The notes under the pieces were generated by a model, which ran no database searches, was not told the DNA's origin, and saw only the letters and a program-made list of their open reading frames with translations. This document shows, piece by piece, positions 8,540 through 17,697 of a stretch of DNA of 64,000 bases (positions are counted from its first letter, which is position 1; every line of letters starts with the position of its first letter). The stretch comes from Selenomonas sputigena (GTDB taxonomy: Bacteria; Bacillota; Negativicutes; Selenomonadales; Selenomonadaceae): assembly GCF_026015965.1 (NCBI RefSeq), contig NZ_CP110383.1, positions 2,367,255 through 2,431,254 of the forward strand, given 5' to 3'. The position numbers and the translations under genes were made by a program.

Positions 8540-9609
8540 ACATGGGGCCGCAGCACCCGAGCACGCATGGCGTGCTGCAGGTCGAACTCGAGCTTTCAGG
8601 CGAGCGCATCGAGCGCGCGAAGCCGATTGTCGGCTACATCCATCGCGGCATTGAAAAGCTCATGGAGTCACGCACATATGCGCAGAGCCTGCCCTATACG
8701 GACAAGCTCGACTACGTTTCGGCGATGAACAACAACCTCGCATGGTGTACGGCGGTGGAGAAGCTCGCGGGCATCCGCGTGCCGCTTCGCGCCGAGTATC
8801 TGCGCGTCATCGCGGCGGAATTGAACCGCATCGCGAGTCATCTCGTCTTCATCGGCACGCTTCTCAATGATCTCGGCGCGGCGACGGCCTTCATCTATGC
8901 GTTCCGTGACCGCGAGAAGGTGCTCGACCTCTTCGATCTCCTCTGCGGTGCACGCATGTCGACGAGCTACATCCGCTTGGGCGGCGTCTCCTATGATGCG
9001 ACGGACGAATTCATCGAGAAGGCGCAGGCTTTCCTCGACTATGTGCCCGAAATGCTCGAAGAATACGACAATCTCATCACGGGCAACGAAATCTTCTATG
9101 CGCGCATGAAGGGCGTCTCGCCCATGACGGCGGAGGAGGCGAAGTCCTTGTCGCTGTCGGGTGCGAACCTGCGTGCGACGGGCGTCGCCTACGACATCCG
9201 CCGCGTCGAACCGTACTGTGTCTATGACCATCTCGACTTCGAGGTGCCCGTCGGCACGATCGGCGACGATTGGGATCGCTATGAGGTGCGTCTCAAGGAG
9301 ATGGGCGAGAGCGCGAAGATCATCCGCCAAGCGCTGAAGGATATGCCTGCAGGGGAGTTCAAGAAGAAAGTATCGCCGAATCTTCGCCCGCCGAAAGGAT
9401 CGGTCTACCACCGCGTCGAGAACACGCGCGGCGAGCTGGGCTTCTACATCGTGAGCGACGGCACGGCGAAGCCTTACCGCGTACATATCCGCCGGCCGTC
9501 CTTCGTGAACTTGCAGGCGCTCGATTCCCTGTGCCGCGGCACGCTGATCGCCGACTCCGTTGTCGTCTATTCGACGCTCGACCCGCTGATGGGCGAGGTC
9601 GACTGCTAG
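8512..9609 (+). CDS. nuoD: Complex I subunit D (49-kDa type)
   Basis: 365-residue subunit that forms the quinone-binding cavity with NuoB. It opens with the family signature MGPQHPSTHGVLQ (about residues 11-23), followed by VGYIHRGIEKL (about residues 42-52) and GARMSTSYIRLGGVSYD. The C-terminus ends STLDPLMGEVDC, close to the usual D-P-x-x-G-E-x-D-R ending but with Cys in place of Arg. The start ATG follows a GGAGGGAGGAAAG ribosome site inside nuoC. Confidence 0.93.
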   Translation: MAGKSTYILNMGPQHPSTHGVLQVELELSGERIERAKPIVGYIHRGIEKLMESRTYAQSLPYTDKLDYVSAMNNNLAWCTAVEKLAGIRVPLRAEYLRVIAAELNRIASHLVFIGTLLNDLGAATAFIYAFRDREKVLDLFDLLCGARMSTSYIRLGGVSYDATDEFIEKAQAFLDYVPEMLEEYDNLITGNEIFYARMKGVSPMTAEEAKSLSLSGANLRATGVAYDIRRVEPYCVYDHLDFEVPVGTIGDDWDRYEVRLKEMGESAKIIRQALKDMPAGEFKKKVSPNLRPPKGSVYHRVENTRGELGFYIVSDGTAKPYRVHIRRPSFVNLQALDSLCRGTLIADSVVVYSTLDPLMGEVDC

Positions 9610-9620
9610 GGGGTGCAAAG

Positions 9621-10658
9621 ATGGAAACGGGCATCGTCTATTCCTATATCAACGAACTGCGGCTCTTCCTGACGGGGGCGCTCGGCGACGCTTTCCTCGC
9701 CGAGGTCGTCATGACGCTTCTCGGCATCGCCGTCCTTCTTGCAATCGTCATGACGGCGGCTCTCGTATTCACCTTCGGCGAGCGCAAGGTCTGTGCCTTC
9801 ATCCAGGTGCGCTTTGGGCCGAACCGCGTGGGGCCGGGAGGACTCCTGCAGCCCGTGGCGGACGCCATGAAGCTCCTCAGCAAGGAGGACATCATGCCGG
9901 ACGGCGCCGACCGCATCGTCTGGAGTCTGTCGCCGATCCTCGTCTTCGTGCCGGCGGCCTTGATTTACGCCTTCTATCCGTTCGATGCGGGCGTCGTCTT
10001 CGCCGATGTGAACATCGGGCTGTTCCTCCTGCTCGCCATCTCGGCGCAGGCGGTTCTGCCGTTCTTCATGGGCGGCTTCGCGTCGAACAGCAAGTATGGC
10101 CTCATCGGCTCGATGCGTGCCGTCGCGCAGCTTCTGACGTACGAACTGCCGCTCGGCTTCGCGCTCATGGGCGTCGTCATGCTCACGGGCTCTCTCGATA
10201 TGAGCCGCATCGTCGAGGCGCAGGCGGACTGCTGGTACATCTTCAAACAGCCGCTCGCGTTCCTCATCGTCTTCATCTGCATGATCGCTGAGAGCAATCG
10301 TCCGCCGTTCAACATCCTTGAGGGCGAGTCGGAGATCATCGCCGGCCCATTCACGGAGTACAGCGGCATGCGCTGGGCGCTGTTTTTCCTCGCGGAGTTC
10401 GCGAATCTCCTTTCCATCGCGATTCTCGTGACGACGCTCTTCTTGGGCGGCTGGCAGGGGCCGGCTTTTCTGCCGGGCATCTTCTGGTTCTTCCTCAAGG
10501 CGGTTCTCATGGTCGTCATCTTCCAATGGGTCGGCTGGACGTTCCCGCGCTTTCGCATCGACCATCAGATCGCCTTCGGCTGGAAGCTTCTCCTGCCTGC
10601 GGCGATGCTCAACGTCCTCTTGACGGGCGTCGGCATGATGCTCTGGCAGATGTTTTAG
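9621..10658 (+). CDS. nuoH: Complex I subunit H
   Basis: 345-residue polytopic membrane subunit at the junction of the two arms, about eight helices. Signatures: GERKVCAFIQVRFGPNRVGP (about residues 54-73), then LLQPVADAMKLLSKEDIMP, and the conserved acidic loop ESNRPPFNILEGESEIIAG (about residues 224-242). ATG at 9621, 11 nt after the nuoD stop. NuoH follows NuoD directly, which leaves no room for nuoE, nuoF or nuoG. Confidence 0.95.
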   Translation: METGIVYSYINELRLFLTGALGDAFLAEVVMTLLGIAVLLAIVMTAALVFTFGERKVCAFIQVRFGPNRVGPGGLLQPVADAMKLLSKEDIMPDGADRIVWSLSPILVFVPAALIYAFYPFDAGVVFADVNIGLFLLLAISAQAVLPFFMGGFASNSKYGLIGSMRAVAQLLTYELPLGFALMGVVMLTGSLDMSRIVEAQADCWYIFKQPLAFLIVFICMIAESNRPPFNILEGESEIIAGPFTEYSGMRWALFFLAEFANLLSIAILVTTLFLGGWQGPAFLPGIFWFFLKAVLMVVIFQWVGWTFPRFRIDHQIAFGWKLLLPAAMLNVLLTGVGMMLWQMF

Positions 10659-10688
10659 GAAGCGTTTCGGCGAAAGGAGTGAGGAACT

Positions 10689-11108
10689 TTGTGGGGCAAA
10701 GGATTGATCAAGGGCCTCGACGTGACATGGGGTCACTTCTGGGGCAAGAAAGAGACCGTTTCCTATCCCGAGGAAAAGATTCCGATGACCGAGCGCTTTC
10801 GCGGCGGACATCTGGCGATGGAGACGGAAAAGTGCATCTCGTGCCGCCTATGTGCGACGAGCTGTCCGAACAAGGCGCTCGACCTTCATATCGTGACGGA
10901 CGAGGCGAAGAAGCGCCACATGGCGGAGTACTGGCATGACATCGGACGCTGCATCTATTGCGGGATATGCGTCGAGGTTTGCCCGACGCAGGCGATTACT
11001 TGGAACAAGAATTTTGCGATTGCGACGTACTTCAAGGAGGATTTGAAGTACGATGCGGTGGCGGAAGAAAGGGAGAAAAAGAAGGAGGGGGGCGAGCCGC
11101 ATGAGTGA
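10689..11108 (+). CDS. nuoI: Complex I subunit I (two 4Fe-4S clusters)
   Basis: 139 residues with two ferredoxin motifs, CISCRLCATSCPNKAL (about residues 48-63) and CIYCGICVEVCPTQAI (about residues 87-102), binding clusters N6a and N6b. Starts at TTG (10689), nine nt after AAGGAG. Because NuoEFG are missing, NuoI is the likely docking point for the electron donor, for example reduced ferredoxin. That is known for some 11-subunit complexes and is inference here. The stop overlaps nuoJ by 8 nt. Confidence 0.93.
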   Translation: MWGKGLIKGLDVTWGHFWGKKETVSYPEEKIPMTERFRGGHLAMETEKCISCRLCATSCPNKALDLHIVTDEAKKRHMAEYWHDIGRCIYCGICVEVCPTQAITWNKNFAIATYFKEDLKYDAVAEEREKKKEGGEPHE

Positions 11109-11604
11109 TTTCCTGAATGCAGGCGCCTTTTATCTCTTGGCGGCCGTCACGCTCGCGGGCGCGCTCGGCGTGGTGCTCGCGAAGAAGCTCGTCCATGCAG
11201 CGCTCCTCCTGACCGTCACGTTTATCGGCGTCGCGTGCCTCTACTTCCAACTCGGCGCGGACTTCCTCGGTGCGGCACAGCTCATGATCTACGCGGGCGG
11301 CGTCGCCGTGCTCATCGTCTTGGGCGTCATGCTCACGCGCCATGCGCCGGGCGAGGAGACGAGTCCCGACAATGCGCGATGGTTCGCCGCGCCCGTCGCC
11401 GCCGCTCTCTTCTTCGCCGTTGTATTCTCTGCCATCTATGTGACGCCGTTCGCGGAGGTCATGGAAGCGCCTGTCGGCAACTCGATTGAAAAGCTTGCCG
11501 ACCTCATGCTCGGCGAGTATGCGATAACGTTCGAGCTGGCGGCGACGCTCCTTCTGGCGGCTCTCGTCGGCGCGATTGTTTTGGCAAAGGAGGAAGGACA
11601 ATGA
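11101..11604 (+). CDS. nuoJ: Complex I subunit J
   Basis: 167-residue membrane subunit with about five helices. The conserved third-helix segment reads LGADFLGAAQLMIYAGGVAV (about residues 51-70). It overlaps nuoI at the 5' end and nuoK by 4 nt at the 3' end. It forms part of the proton-pumping membrane arm. Confidence 0.9.
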   Translation: MSDFLNAGAFYLLAAVTLAGALGVVLAKKLVHAALLLTVTFIGVACLYFQLGADFLGAAQLMIYAGGVAVLIVLGVMLTRHAPGEETSPDNARWFAAPVAAALFFAVVFSAIYVTPFAEVMEAPVGNSIEKLADLMLGEYAITFELAATLLLAALVGAIVLAKEEGQ

Positions 11605-11912
11605 GCGTAGGACTCCTGCATTATCTCATACTGGCGGCAATCCTCTTTTCCATCGGCCTCTTTGGCCTCATCCAAAAGAGAAACCTCATCGTCGTGCTCA
11701 TGAGCATCGAGCTGATGCTGAACGCGGCGAATCTCAATCTCGTCGCCTTCAATCGCTTCCTGCCGGTCGATGCGCTCGAAGGGCAGCTTCTGGCCATCTT
11801 CTCTCTGATGGTCGGTGCGGCGGAAATCGCCGTGGGGCTTGCGCTCGCGTTCCGCATCTACCATGACAGTCATACGATTTCACTCGATGCGCTGCAGCGC
11901 ATGAAAGGCTAG
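11601..11912 (+). CDS. nuoK: Complex I subunit K
   Basis: 103-residue subunit with three membrane helices. It contains the conserved RNLIVVLMSIELMLNAANLN (about residues 26-45), including the membrane glutamate needed for proton transfer in the family, and a second helix with a glutamate (GAAEIAVGLALAFRIY). It is an MrpC-type antiporter homologue. Starts ATGAGC overlapping the nuoJ stop. Confidence 0.93.
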   Translation: MSVGLLHYLILAAILFSIGLFGLIQKRNLIVVLMSIELMLNAANLNLVAFNRFLPVDALEGQLLAIFSLMVGAAEIAVGLALAFRIYHDSHTISLDALQRMKG

Positions 11913-11920
11913 GGGGTGGC

Positions 11921-13825
11921 ATGATGTTTTCCTCTTTCGCCCTGCACCATGCGTGGCTCATACCGCTCCTGCCGGGAATTGCCTTCGTCCTCGCGGGCTT
12001 TCTGCGCGCCCTGGGGCGCCTTGCGGCGGCGCTCGTCGTGGCCGCAATCGCCGCGAGCTTCGCGCTCTCAGGCGGCGTGATCGCCGAGGTTCTCTCCACG
12101 CCGATCACGGTAGAAGCGCCGTATGTCGCGAAGACCGCTTGGATGACGGTCGGCAGCCTCGTCCTGGAGATGGGCGTCCTCGTCGATCCCATCACGGCGA
12201 TGATGCTCTTCGTCGTCACGACGGTATCGCTTTGCGTCGCCATCTATTCCGTCGGCTACATGAAGGACGATCCCGGCATGGGGCGCTTCTTCTCGTTCAT
12301 CTCGCTCTTTGTCGCGTCGATGCTCGGGCTCGTGCTCGCGTCGAACTTCCTGCAGCTCTACGTCTTCTGGGAGGGCGTCGGACTCTGTTCGTACCTTCTG
12401 ATCGGTTTCTACTATCAGCGCGTATCGGCGCGGGAGGCCGCGAAGAAGGCGTTCATCACGACGCGCGTCGGCGACTTCGGTCTGCTCCTCGGCATCCTGC
12501 TCTTGCAGATTCACTTCGGCACGCTCGACTTTTTGAACCTGCGCATGCTCGTGCCGCTTGAGGTCTTGACGCTCGGCACGGTATTCTTGACCGTCGCGGG
12601 CTTCCTTATCTTCATCGGGCCGATTGGAAAATCGGGCCAATTCCCGCTGCACGTCTGGCTGCCCGACGCGATGGAAGGCCCGACGCCCGTCTCCGCGCTC
12701 ATTCATGCGGCGACGATGGTCGTCGCGGGCGTCTACCTCGTCGCGCGTTCCTATTTCATCTTCGCGGCGTCGCCCTTCCTCATGGATTTGATCGCCTGGG
12801 TCGGCGGTTTCACGGCGATCTTCGCCGCGAGCATCGCCTTGACGCAGCGCGAGATCAAGCGCATCCTCGCCTATTCGACGGTCAGCCAGCTCGGCTACAT
12901 GATGCTCGCGCTCGGCGTCGGCTCGCTGACGGCCTCGATGTTCCATCTCATGACGCACGCCTTCTTCAAGGCGCTCCTGTTCCTCTCGGCTGGCGCCGTC
13001 ATGCACGCGCTCGCCGACGAGGCGGACATCTTCCGCATGGGCGGGCTCTGGAAGAAGATGCCGTGGACGTTCGCCGTGATGACGATCGGCGTTCTCGCGA
13101 TCTCTGGTCTGCCGCCTTTCGCGGGCTTCTTCTCGAAGGATGAGATCCTCTTTGCGGCGGCGGAAGTCTCGACGCCGCTCTACGTCCTCGCGACCGTCAC
13201 AGCTTTCATGACGGCGCTCTACATGGCGCGGCTGCTCTTCGTCGCCTTCCTCGGCGACTGCCGCACGGGCACGGCGTACCACGCGCACGAAGCGGGCTGG
13301 TGGATGCGCTTGCCGCTGCTCATCCTCGCGGCGCTCGCCGTCGTCAGCGGCTTTTTGGGTCATGCGTGGGGCTTCGGCTCTTGGGTCTACTTTGGACACG
13401 CGCACGAGGGCGCGATCGATCCGACGGTCGCCGGCGTTTCTACCGCTTTGACGCTCCTCGCGCTCGCCATCGCCTACCTCGTCTATGTGAAGAAGGTCGT
13501 TTCTGCCGATGCAATCGCAGAACGGCTCGGCATTTTCTACACGCTCAGCTATCACAAATACTACATCGACGAGATTTATGCGGGGCTTCGCAAGGTCTTC
13601 GTCGACGGCTGCGGCAGGGTCTTCTACTGGATCGACATCTACATCGTCGACGGCATCGTGAACCTTCTCGCGCTTTTTGTACGCCTCTTGAGCGGCGTCC
13701 TCTCCTTCTTTGAGACGGGGCAGACGCAGTTCTATGCGACGGTCGTCATCGTCGGCGCTGTCCTGCTCGCGCTTCTGGGTGTTTACTGTGCGGGCGGCAC
13801 AGCTTTCGTGGGAGGTGGCTTCTGA
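11921..13825 (+). CDS. nuoL: Complex I subunit L (antiporter-like)
   Basis: 634-residue membrane subunit, the usual NuoL length, with about 16 helices and the long C-terminal lateral helix. Signatures include FFSFISLFVASMLGLVLASN (about residues 123-142), FLIFIGPIGKSGQFPLHVWL (about residues 228-247) and PDAMEGPTPVSALIHAATMV. Two adjacent ATG codons are possible starts; I use the first, after GGGGGTGG. The stop shares one base with nuoM. Confidence 0.95.
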   Translation: MMFSSFALHHAWLIPLLPGIAFVLAGFLRALGRLAAALVVAAIAASFALSGGVIAEVLSTPITVEAPYVAKTAWMTVGSLVLEMGVLVDPITAMMLFVVTTVSLCVAIYSVGYMKDDPGMGRFFSFISLFVASMLGLVLASNFLQLYVFWEGVGLCSYLLIGFYYQRVSAREAAKKAFITTRVGDFGLLLGILLLQIHFGTLDFLNLRMLVPLEVLTLGTVFLTVAGFLIFIGPIGKSGQFPLHVWLPDAMEGPTPVSALIHAATMVVAGVYLVARSYFIFAASPFLMDLIAWVGGFTAIFAASIALTQREIKRILAYSTVSQLGYMMLALGVGSLTASMFHLMTHAFFKALLFLSAGAVMHALADEADIFRMGGLWKKMPWTFAVMTIGVLAISGLPPFAGFFSKDEILFAAAEVSTPLYVLATVTAFMTALYMARLLFVAFLGDCRTGTAYHAHEAGWWMRLPLLILAALAVVSGFLGHAWGFGSWVYFGHAHEGAIDPTVAGVSTALTLLALAIAYLVYVKKVVSADAIAERLGIFYTLSYHKYYIDEIYAGLRKVFVDGCGRVFYWIDIYIVDGIVNLLALFVRLLSGVLSFFETGQTQFYATVVIVGAVLLALLGVYCAGGTAFVGGGF

Positions 13826-15351
13826 TGGACTTTCCCGTTTTGTCGGTCATCCTGCTCACGCCGTTGGCGGCGGCGCTTCTCCTTTGCTTCTTGAACCGCG
13901 AGTCGCGCTCCGCCATCCGCATCGTGGCGGCTGCCGCCATGGCGTTCTCGTTCGCTCTTTCCGTTTGGGCGTACTTCGGCTATGACCTCGCGGCGGGCGG
14001 CATGCAGTATACGGAGCGCGTGCCGTGGATCACCGATCTCGGCGTTTCCTACGCGCTCGGCGTCGACGGCATCTCCTTGCCGCTGCTCCTCTTGACGGAG
14101 CTGATCGGCGTGTCGGCGGTCTTTTCCTCGTGGCATGTCGAGGAGCGCTCGAAGGAGTTCTTCATCCTGCTGCTCATCTTGATCGCAGGCGTCACGGGCA
14201 CCTTCGTCGCCAACGATCTCTTCATCTTCCTCTTGTGCTACGAGGTCGTCGTCATCCCGATCTACATTCTCGTCATTCTCTTCGGCTCGACGAAGCGCGT
14301 GACGAAGGAATACGCGGGCATGAAGCTCACGATCTACCTGCTGCTCGGCTCGGCATTCCTGCTCGTCGGCGTCGTCTGGCTCTACCTCACGGCGTTCCCC
14401 GCAGGAAGCCGCACGTTCGACATGCAGATGCTCGCGCTCGCGGCGCAAGGAGGACACTTCAGCCCGGGCTTCCAGATCGGCGCATTCTTACTGCTCCTCA
14501 TCGGCTTCGGCTCGCTGCTTTCCATGTTCCCGTTCCACAGCTGGTCGCCCGACGGCTACGCGGGCGCACCGACGGCGGTGTCGATGATTCATGCGGGCGT
14601 TCTGAAGAAGATCGGCGGCTACGGCCTCATCCGCATCGGGCTTCTCGTGCTGCCTTTGGGTGCGAAGTTCTGGGCGCCCTTGATTGCGTTCCTCGCGATG
14701 TGCAACGTGCTCTACGCCGCTTACATCGCGCTCGTGCAGAAGGACTTGAAATACGTCGTCGGCTACTCGTCGGTGTCGCACATGGGCTATGTGCTCTTGG
14801 GCTTCGCGGCATTGAATGTCGTCAGCGTTTCGGGCGCGGTTGCCAACATGGTGGCGCACGGCGTGATGAGCGCACTCTTCTTTGCGATGATCGGCTTTAT
14901 CTACGAAAAGACGCATCTTCGCACGGTTGACGATCTCAAGGGGCTTGCCTACCAGATGCCGCGCCTCGCGACGGGCTTCATGCTCGCGGGCATGGCGTCC
15001 TTGGGACTGCCGGGACTCATCGGCTTCGTGCCGGAGTTCACAATCTTCGTCGGCGTATTCGCCGAGTTCCCGATTCTCGCGGTGCTCGCTATCGCCGGCA
15101 TCATCTTCACGGCGCTCTATGTGCTGCGGCTTCTCGCCAAGGTGCTCTTCGGTCCGGCGGACAAGAAGTTCGACGCGTACCGCGACATGCGCGGCGCGGA
15201 GCTTGTGCCGCTCGTGCTCTTGGGCGTCGCTCTCGTGGGCTTCGGCGTGTTCCCGCATCTCCTCATGGGGCTGATTTCGACGGGGACGGAGCCTTTGCAG
15301 CCAATGCTTGACCAGTTGAGCCGGATCGGCTTCTTTTTAGGGGGGGACTGA
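13825..15351 (+). CDS. nuoM: Complex I subunit M (antiporter-like)
   Basis: 508-residue proton-pumping subunit with about 14 helices. Family segments include ALGVDGISLPLLLLTELIG, the membrane glutamate in FLLCYEVVVIPIYILV (about residues 135-150), and FPFHSWSPDGYAGAPTAVSM (about residues 232-251). It begins in the nuoL stop codon (TGATG) and is two nt from nuoN. Confidence 0.95.
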   Translation: MDFPVLSVILLTPLAAALLLCFLNRESRSAIRIVAAAAMAFSFALSVWAYFGYDLAAGGMQYTERVPWITDLGVSYALGVDGISLPLLLLTELIGVSAVFSSWHVEERSKEFFILLLILIAGVTGTFVANDLFIFLLCYEVVVIPIYILVILFGSTKRVTKEYAGMKLTIYLLLGSAFLLVGVVWLYLTAFPAGSRTFDMQMLALAAQGGHFSPGFQIGAFLLLLIGFGSLLSMFPFHSWSPDGYAGAPTAVSMIHAGVLKKIGGYGLIRIGLLVLPLGAKFWAPLIAFLAMCNVLYAAYIALVQKDLKYVVGYSSVSHMGYVLLGFAALNVVSVSGAVANMVAHGVMSALFFAMIGFIYEKTHLRTVDDLKGLAYQMPRLATGFMLAGMASLGLPGLIGFVPEFTIFVGVFAEFPILAVLAIAGIIFTALYVLRLLAKVLFGPADKKFDAYRDMRGAELVPLVLLGVALVGFGVFPHLLMGLISTGTEPLQPMLDQLSRIGFFLGGD

Positions 15352-15353
15352 GC

Positions 15354-16775
15354 ATGGATTTTTCAGCAATCGGCATGGAGCTTGGTCTTCTTGCGCTCGC
15401 CCTGCTCTTTTTGGCGATGGGCGTGCTGCTGCCGAAGAAGGAATCGCGCACGAGTCTCGCGGCGATCTCGGTCGTCGCGCTTCTCGCGCTCTTCGCCTAC
15501 GGCTTTTCCTTCTATCGGGGCGGCGAGGCGGCGTCCTTCTACGCGGGGCTTTACGTCGTGGACAATTACGCCGTCTTCTTCAAGCAGCTCTTCATTTTGA
15601 GCGCGGCGCTTGTCGTGCTCTTTTCGAGCGACTATGTCGAAAGGCTTCTGCGCTCTCGTGCGGAGTTCTATGCGATCCTCGTCTTCGCCGTGCTTGGCAT
15701 GTGCGTCATGGCTTCGGCGAACGACTTCCTCACGCTTTACATCGGGCTGGAGCTTATGACGATCTCCTTCTATGTGTTCGTCGGACTCCGCCAGCGCGAT
15801 GCGCTTTCGAGCGAGGCGGCGATCAAGTACCTCGTCTTGGGCGCGGCGGCGTCCGCGATCCTCTTCTTCGGCGTCAGCCTCATCTACGGCGCTGCGGGCA
15901 GCCTGCGCTTTGCGGCGGTCGTGAGCAGCCCGCAGCTCTTCACGCCGCTCGGCATCGTCGGAATGGCGCTCGTCTTTGCCGGCATCTTCTTCAAGCTGTC
16001 GATGATACCGTTCCACATGTGGGCGCCCGACGTCTACGAGGGCGCGCCCGCGCCTGTCGCCGCGCTCCTCGCCATGGGGTCGAAGGCGGCGGCTTTCGCC
16101 GTGCTCCTGCGCCTTGTCTTGGCGGTATTCCCGCCGTTGGGTGGCATGTGGCTCTCGCTTTTGGCCATTCTCGCTGCCGTCTCGATGGTCGGCGGCAATG
16201 TCATGGCGATCGTGCAGGACGATGTGAAGCGCATGCTCGCATATTCTTCCATCGCGCAGGTCGGCTACATGCTCGTCGGCGTCGTCGCGGCGGATGCGGC
16301 GGGCATGAAGGCGCTGCTCTTCTACCTCGCGCTCTACGCCTTTGCGAACATCGGCGCTTTCGCCGTGCTGACCGCCGTCGAGGCGCAGCGCGGCAAGCCC
16401 GACATGGCGAACGTCGCGGGACTCGCGAGAACTGCGCCCGTCCTCGCCGCCGTCATGACGATCTCGCTGCTCTCGATGGCGGGCATCCCGCCGACGGCGG
16501 GCTTCGCCGGGAAGCTCTACCTCTTCACGGCGGTCGTCGATCAGGGCGGCCTGTGGCTCGCCTTCGTCGGCTTCATCATGTCGATGATCTCCGTCTACTA
16601 CTACCTGCTCGTCGTCAAGGCGATGTACCTCGGCGAAGGCCCGAAAGAACCCGTAAAGATCTCGGGCGCACTTCGTGCCTGCGTCCTCGTGAGCGTCGCT
16701 CTGACGCTCGCCCTCGGCGTCTATCCCGAGCCTTTGGCGAACCTCACGAACTTTGTGGCGGCGACGTTCTTTTGA
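15354..16775 (+). CDS. nuoN: Complex I subunit N (antiporter-like)
   Basis: 473-residue membrane subunit, last gene of the operon. Conserved segments are FLTLYIGLELMTISFYVFVG (about residues 124-143), the lysine-containing FKLSMIPFHMWAPDVYEGAP (about residues 213-232) and the helix MLAYSSIAQVGYMLVG. With NuoL and NuoM it makes up the three antiporter-like pumps. A strong terminator follows 13 nt after the stop. Confidence 0.95.
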   Translation: MDFSAIGMELGLLALALLFLAMGVLLPKKESRTSLAAISVVALLALFAYGFSFYRGGEAASFYAGLYVVDNYAVFFKQLFILSAALVVLFSSDYVERLLRSRAEFYAILVFAVLGMCVMASANDFLTLYIGLELMTISFYVFVGLRQRDALSSEAAIKYLVLGAAASAILFFGVSLIYGAAGSLRFAAVVSSPQLFTPLGIVGMALVFAGIFFKLSMIPFHMWAPDVYEGAPAPVAALLAMGSKAAAFAVLLRLVLAVFPPLGGMWLSLLAILAAVSMVGGNVMAIVQDDVKRMLAYSSIAQVGYMLVGVVAADAAGMKALLFYLALYAFANIGAFAVLTAVEAQRGKPDMANVAGLARTAPVLAAVMTISLLSMAGIPPTAGFAGKLYLFTAVVDQGGLWLAFVGFIMSMISVYYYLLVVKAMYLGEGPKEPVKISGALRACVLVSVALTLALGVYPEPLANLTNFVAATFF

Positions 16776-16788
16776 CGGATGGGAGAAA

Positions 16789-16822
16789 ACAGCCCTGCGG
16801 CTTGTGCCGCAGGGCTGTTTTG
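16789..16822 (+). terminator. nuo operon terminator
   Basis: AACAGCCCTGCGGC, a short loop, then GCCGCAGGGCTGTTTT. The same stem recurs after CRISPR arrays 1 and 2 and after deoC. Confidence 0.85.
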
Positions 16823-16860
16823 CTGGGGGGCGTGCCTTCCGCGCACGCTGTCACGCACAT

Positions 16861-17108
16861 GGTTGACAGCAATGCGTTTCCATGCTATACTTTGTTACAG
16901 TGAAGGAAGAGATTTTGGGGAAAATGCCATGAGTTTTAGATTTTTCCCGTGGACAAAAGTTTCCTTGATATTACAGGGGTTGCGGACGTTTTCAGCCGAT
17001 TTTGGCGACAAAAAAATCCCGCGGGGTTGCGGCGATTTGCCAAAAAGAGCGATCCGTTTAGAAAACCCGCTTCTGGGTTCAGCTGTCCCAAGGGCTGTGA
17101 GGGACGGT
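16861..17108 (+). promoter_or_regulatory. CRISPR leader 1 with promoter
   Basis: TTGACA (16863-16868), 17 nt, TATACT (16886-16891): a near-consensus promoter about 220 nt before the first repeat. The leader is almost identical to those at 18706-18954 and 21966-22214, from the promoter through to the first repeat. It contains an AACCCGCTTCTGGGTT hairpin near 17067. Unlike leaders 2 and 3, the sequence just upstream of the promoter is not shared. Confidence 0.85.
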
Positions 17109-17508
17109 ATTGCATGCAATCCATACCGCTTGCGGTATTGAAACTCCATTTTCCGTCCTTATCAACCACAATCTGCCAAATTGCATGCAATCCATACCGC
17201 TTGCGGTATTGAAACTCATCGATGTCCTCTCTAACATCAACGAGATCATCCATTGCATGCAATCCATACCGCTTGCGGTATTGAAACACGAATTCTGTTT
17301 GGGAGAGCGTATAATGTCCTGATTGCATGCAATCCATACCGCTTGCGGTATTGAAACACCGTCACGGGATGGCCTTCGAAGCCTTCAAACTCAATCGTAT
17401 TGCATGCAATCCATACCGCTTGCGGTATTGAAACCGAAGGGAATAGTTCCCCTCCATTTCCAGATAGCCATTATTGCATGCAATCCATACCGCTTGCGGT
17501 ATTGAAAA
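17109..17508 (+). CRISPR. CRISPR array 1: six repeats, five spacers
   Basis: 36-nt repeats start at 17109, 17180, 17252, 17322, 17399 and 17473. Spacers are 35, 36, 34, 41 and 38 nt. Each repeat is the 12-nt palindrome ATTGCATGCAAT, then CC, then ATACCGCTTGCGGTAT (a 7-bp inverted repeat around TT), then TGAAAC. The first five repeats look identical; the last ends AAAA in place of AAAC, marking the leader-distal end. The ATTGAAAC tail is common in type I-B and III repeats. Transcription is to the right from the leader promoter. No cas gene for adaptation or interference is adjacent. Confidence 0.97.
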
Positions 17509-17545
17509 AGGACAGATTCGTGCAGAATCCCTAAGAGGATGAAAA

Positions 17546-17578
17546 GAAGCCCTGCGGCAGAGCCGCAGGGCTTCTTTT
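17546..17578 (+). terminator. Terminator after array 1
   Basis: GAAGCCCTGCGG, loop, CCGCAGGGCTTC then TTTT, 37 nt after the last repeat. The intervening 37 nt (AGGACAGATTCGTGCAG onward) is repeated after array 2. Confidence 0.8.
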
Positions 17579-17697
17579 GTTATGGGTCACTGTCCGTATT
17601 TTGGGGTGCAGCCCACTTCAGCCAGTCGGGGTCTTCGTGGTCGAGATACTTGTCTGAAAGCGTGAGTATCTGGTAGATCAGCTTGAAGTTTGCTTTG

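Noticed and set aside
12068-13555. 495-residue open frame opposite nuoL
   Set aside because: Charged, low-complexity antisense translation of a membrane protein gene; no motif.
16929-17141. 70-codon ORF in each CRISPR leader, starting MSFRF
   Set aside because: It occurs at the same place in all three leaders, but its conservation follows the DNA duplication, it ends inside the first repeat and it has no good ribosome site. I treat it as non-coding.
16936-17337. Open frames running through the CRISPR arrays
   Set aside because: The peptides consist of the repeat translated over and over (for example CMQSIPLAVLK); the arrays explain them fully.
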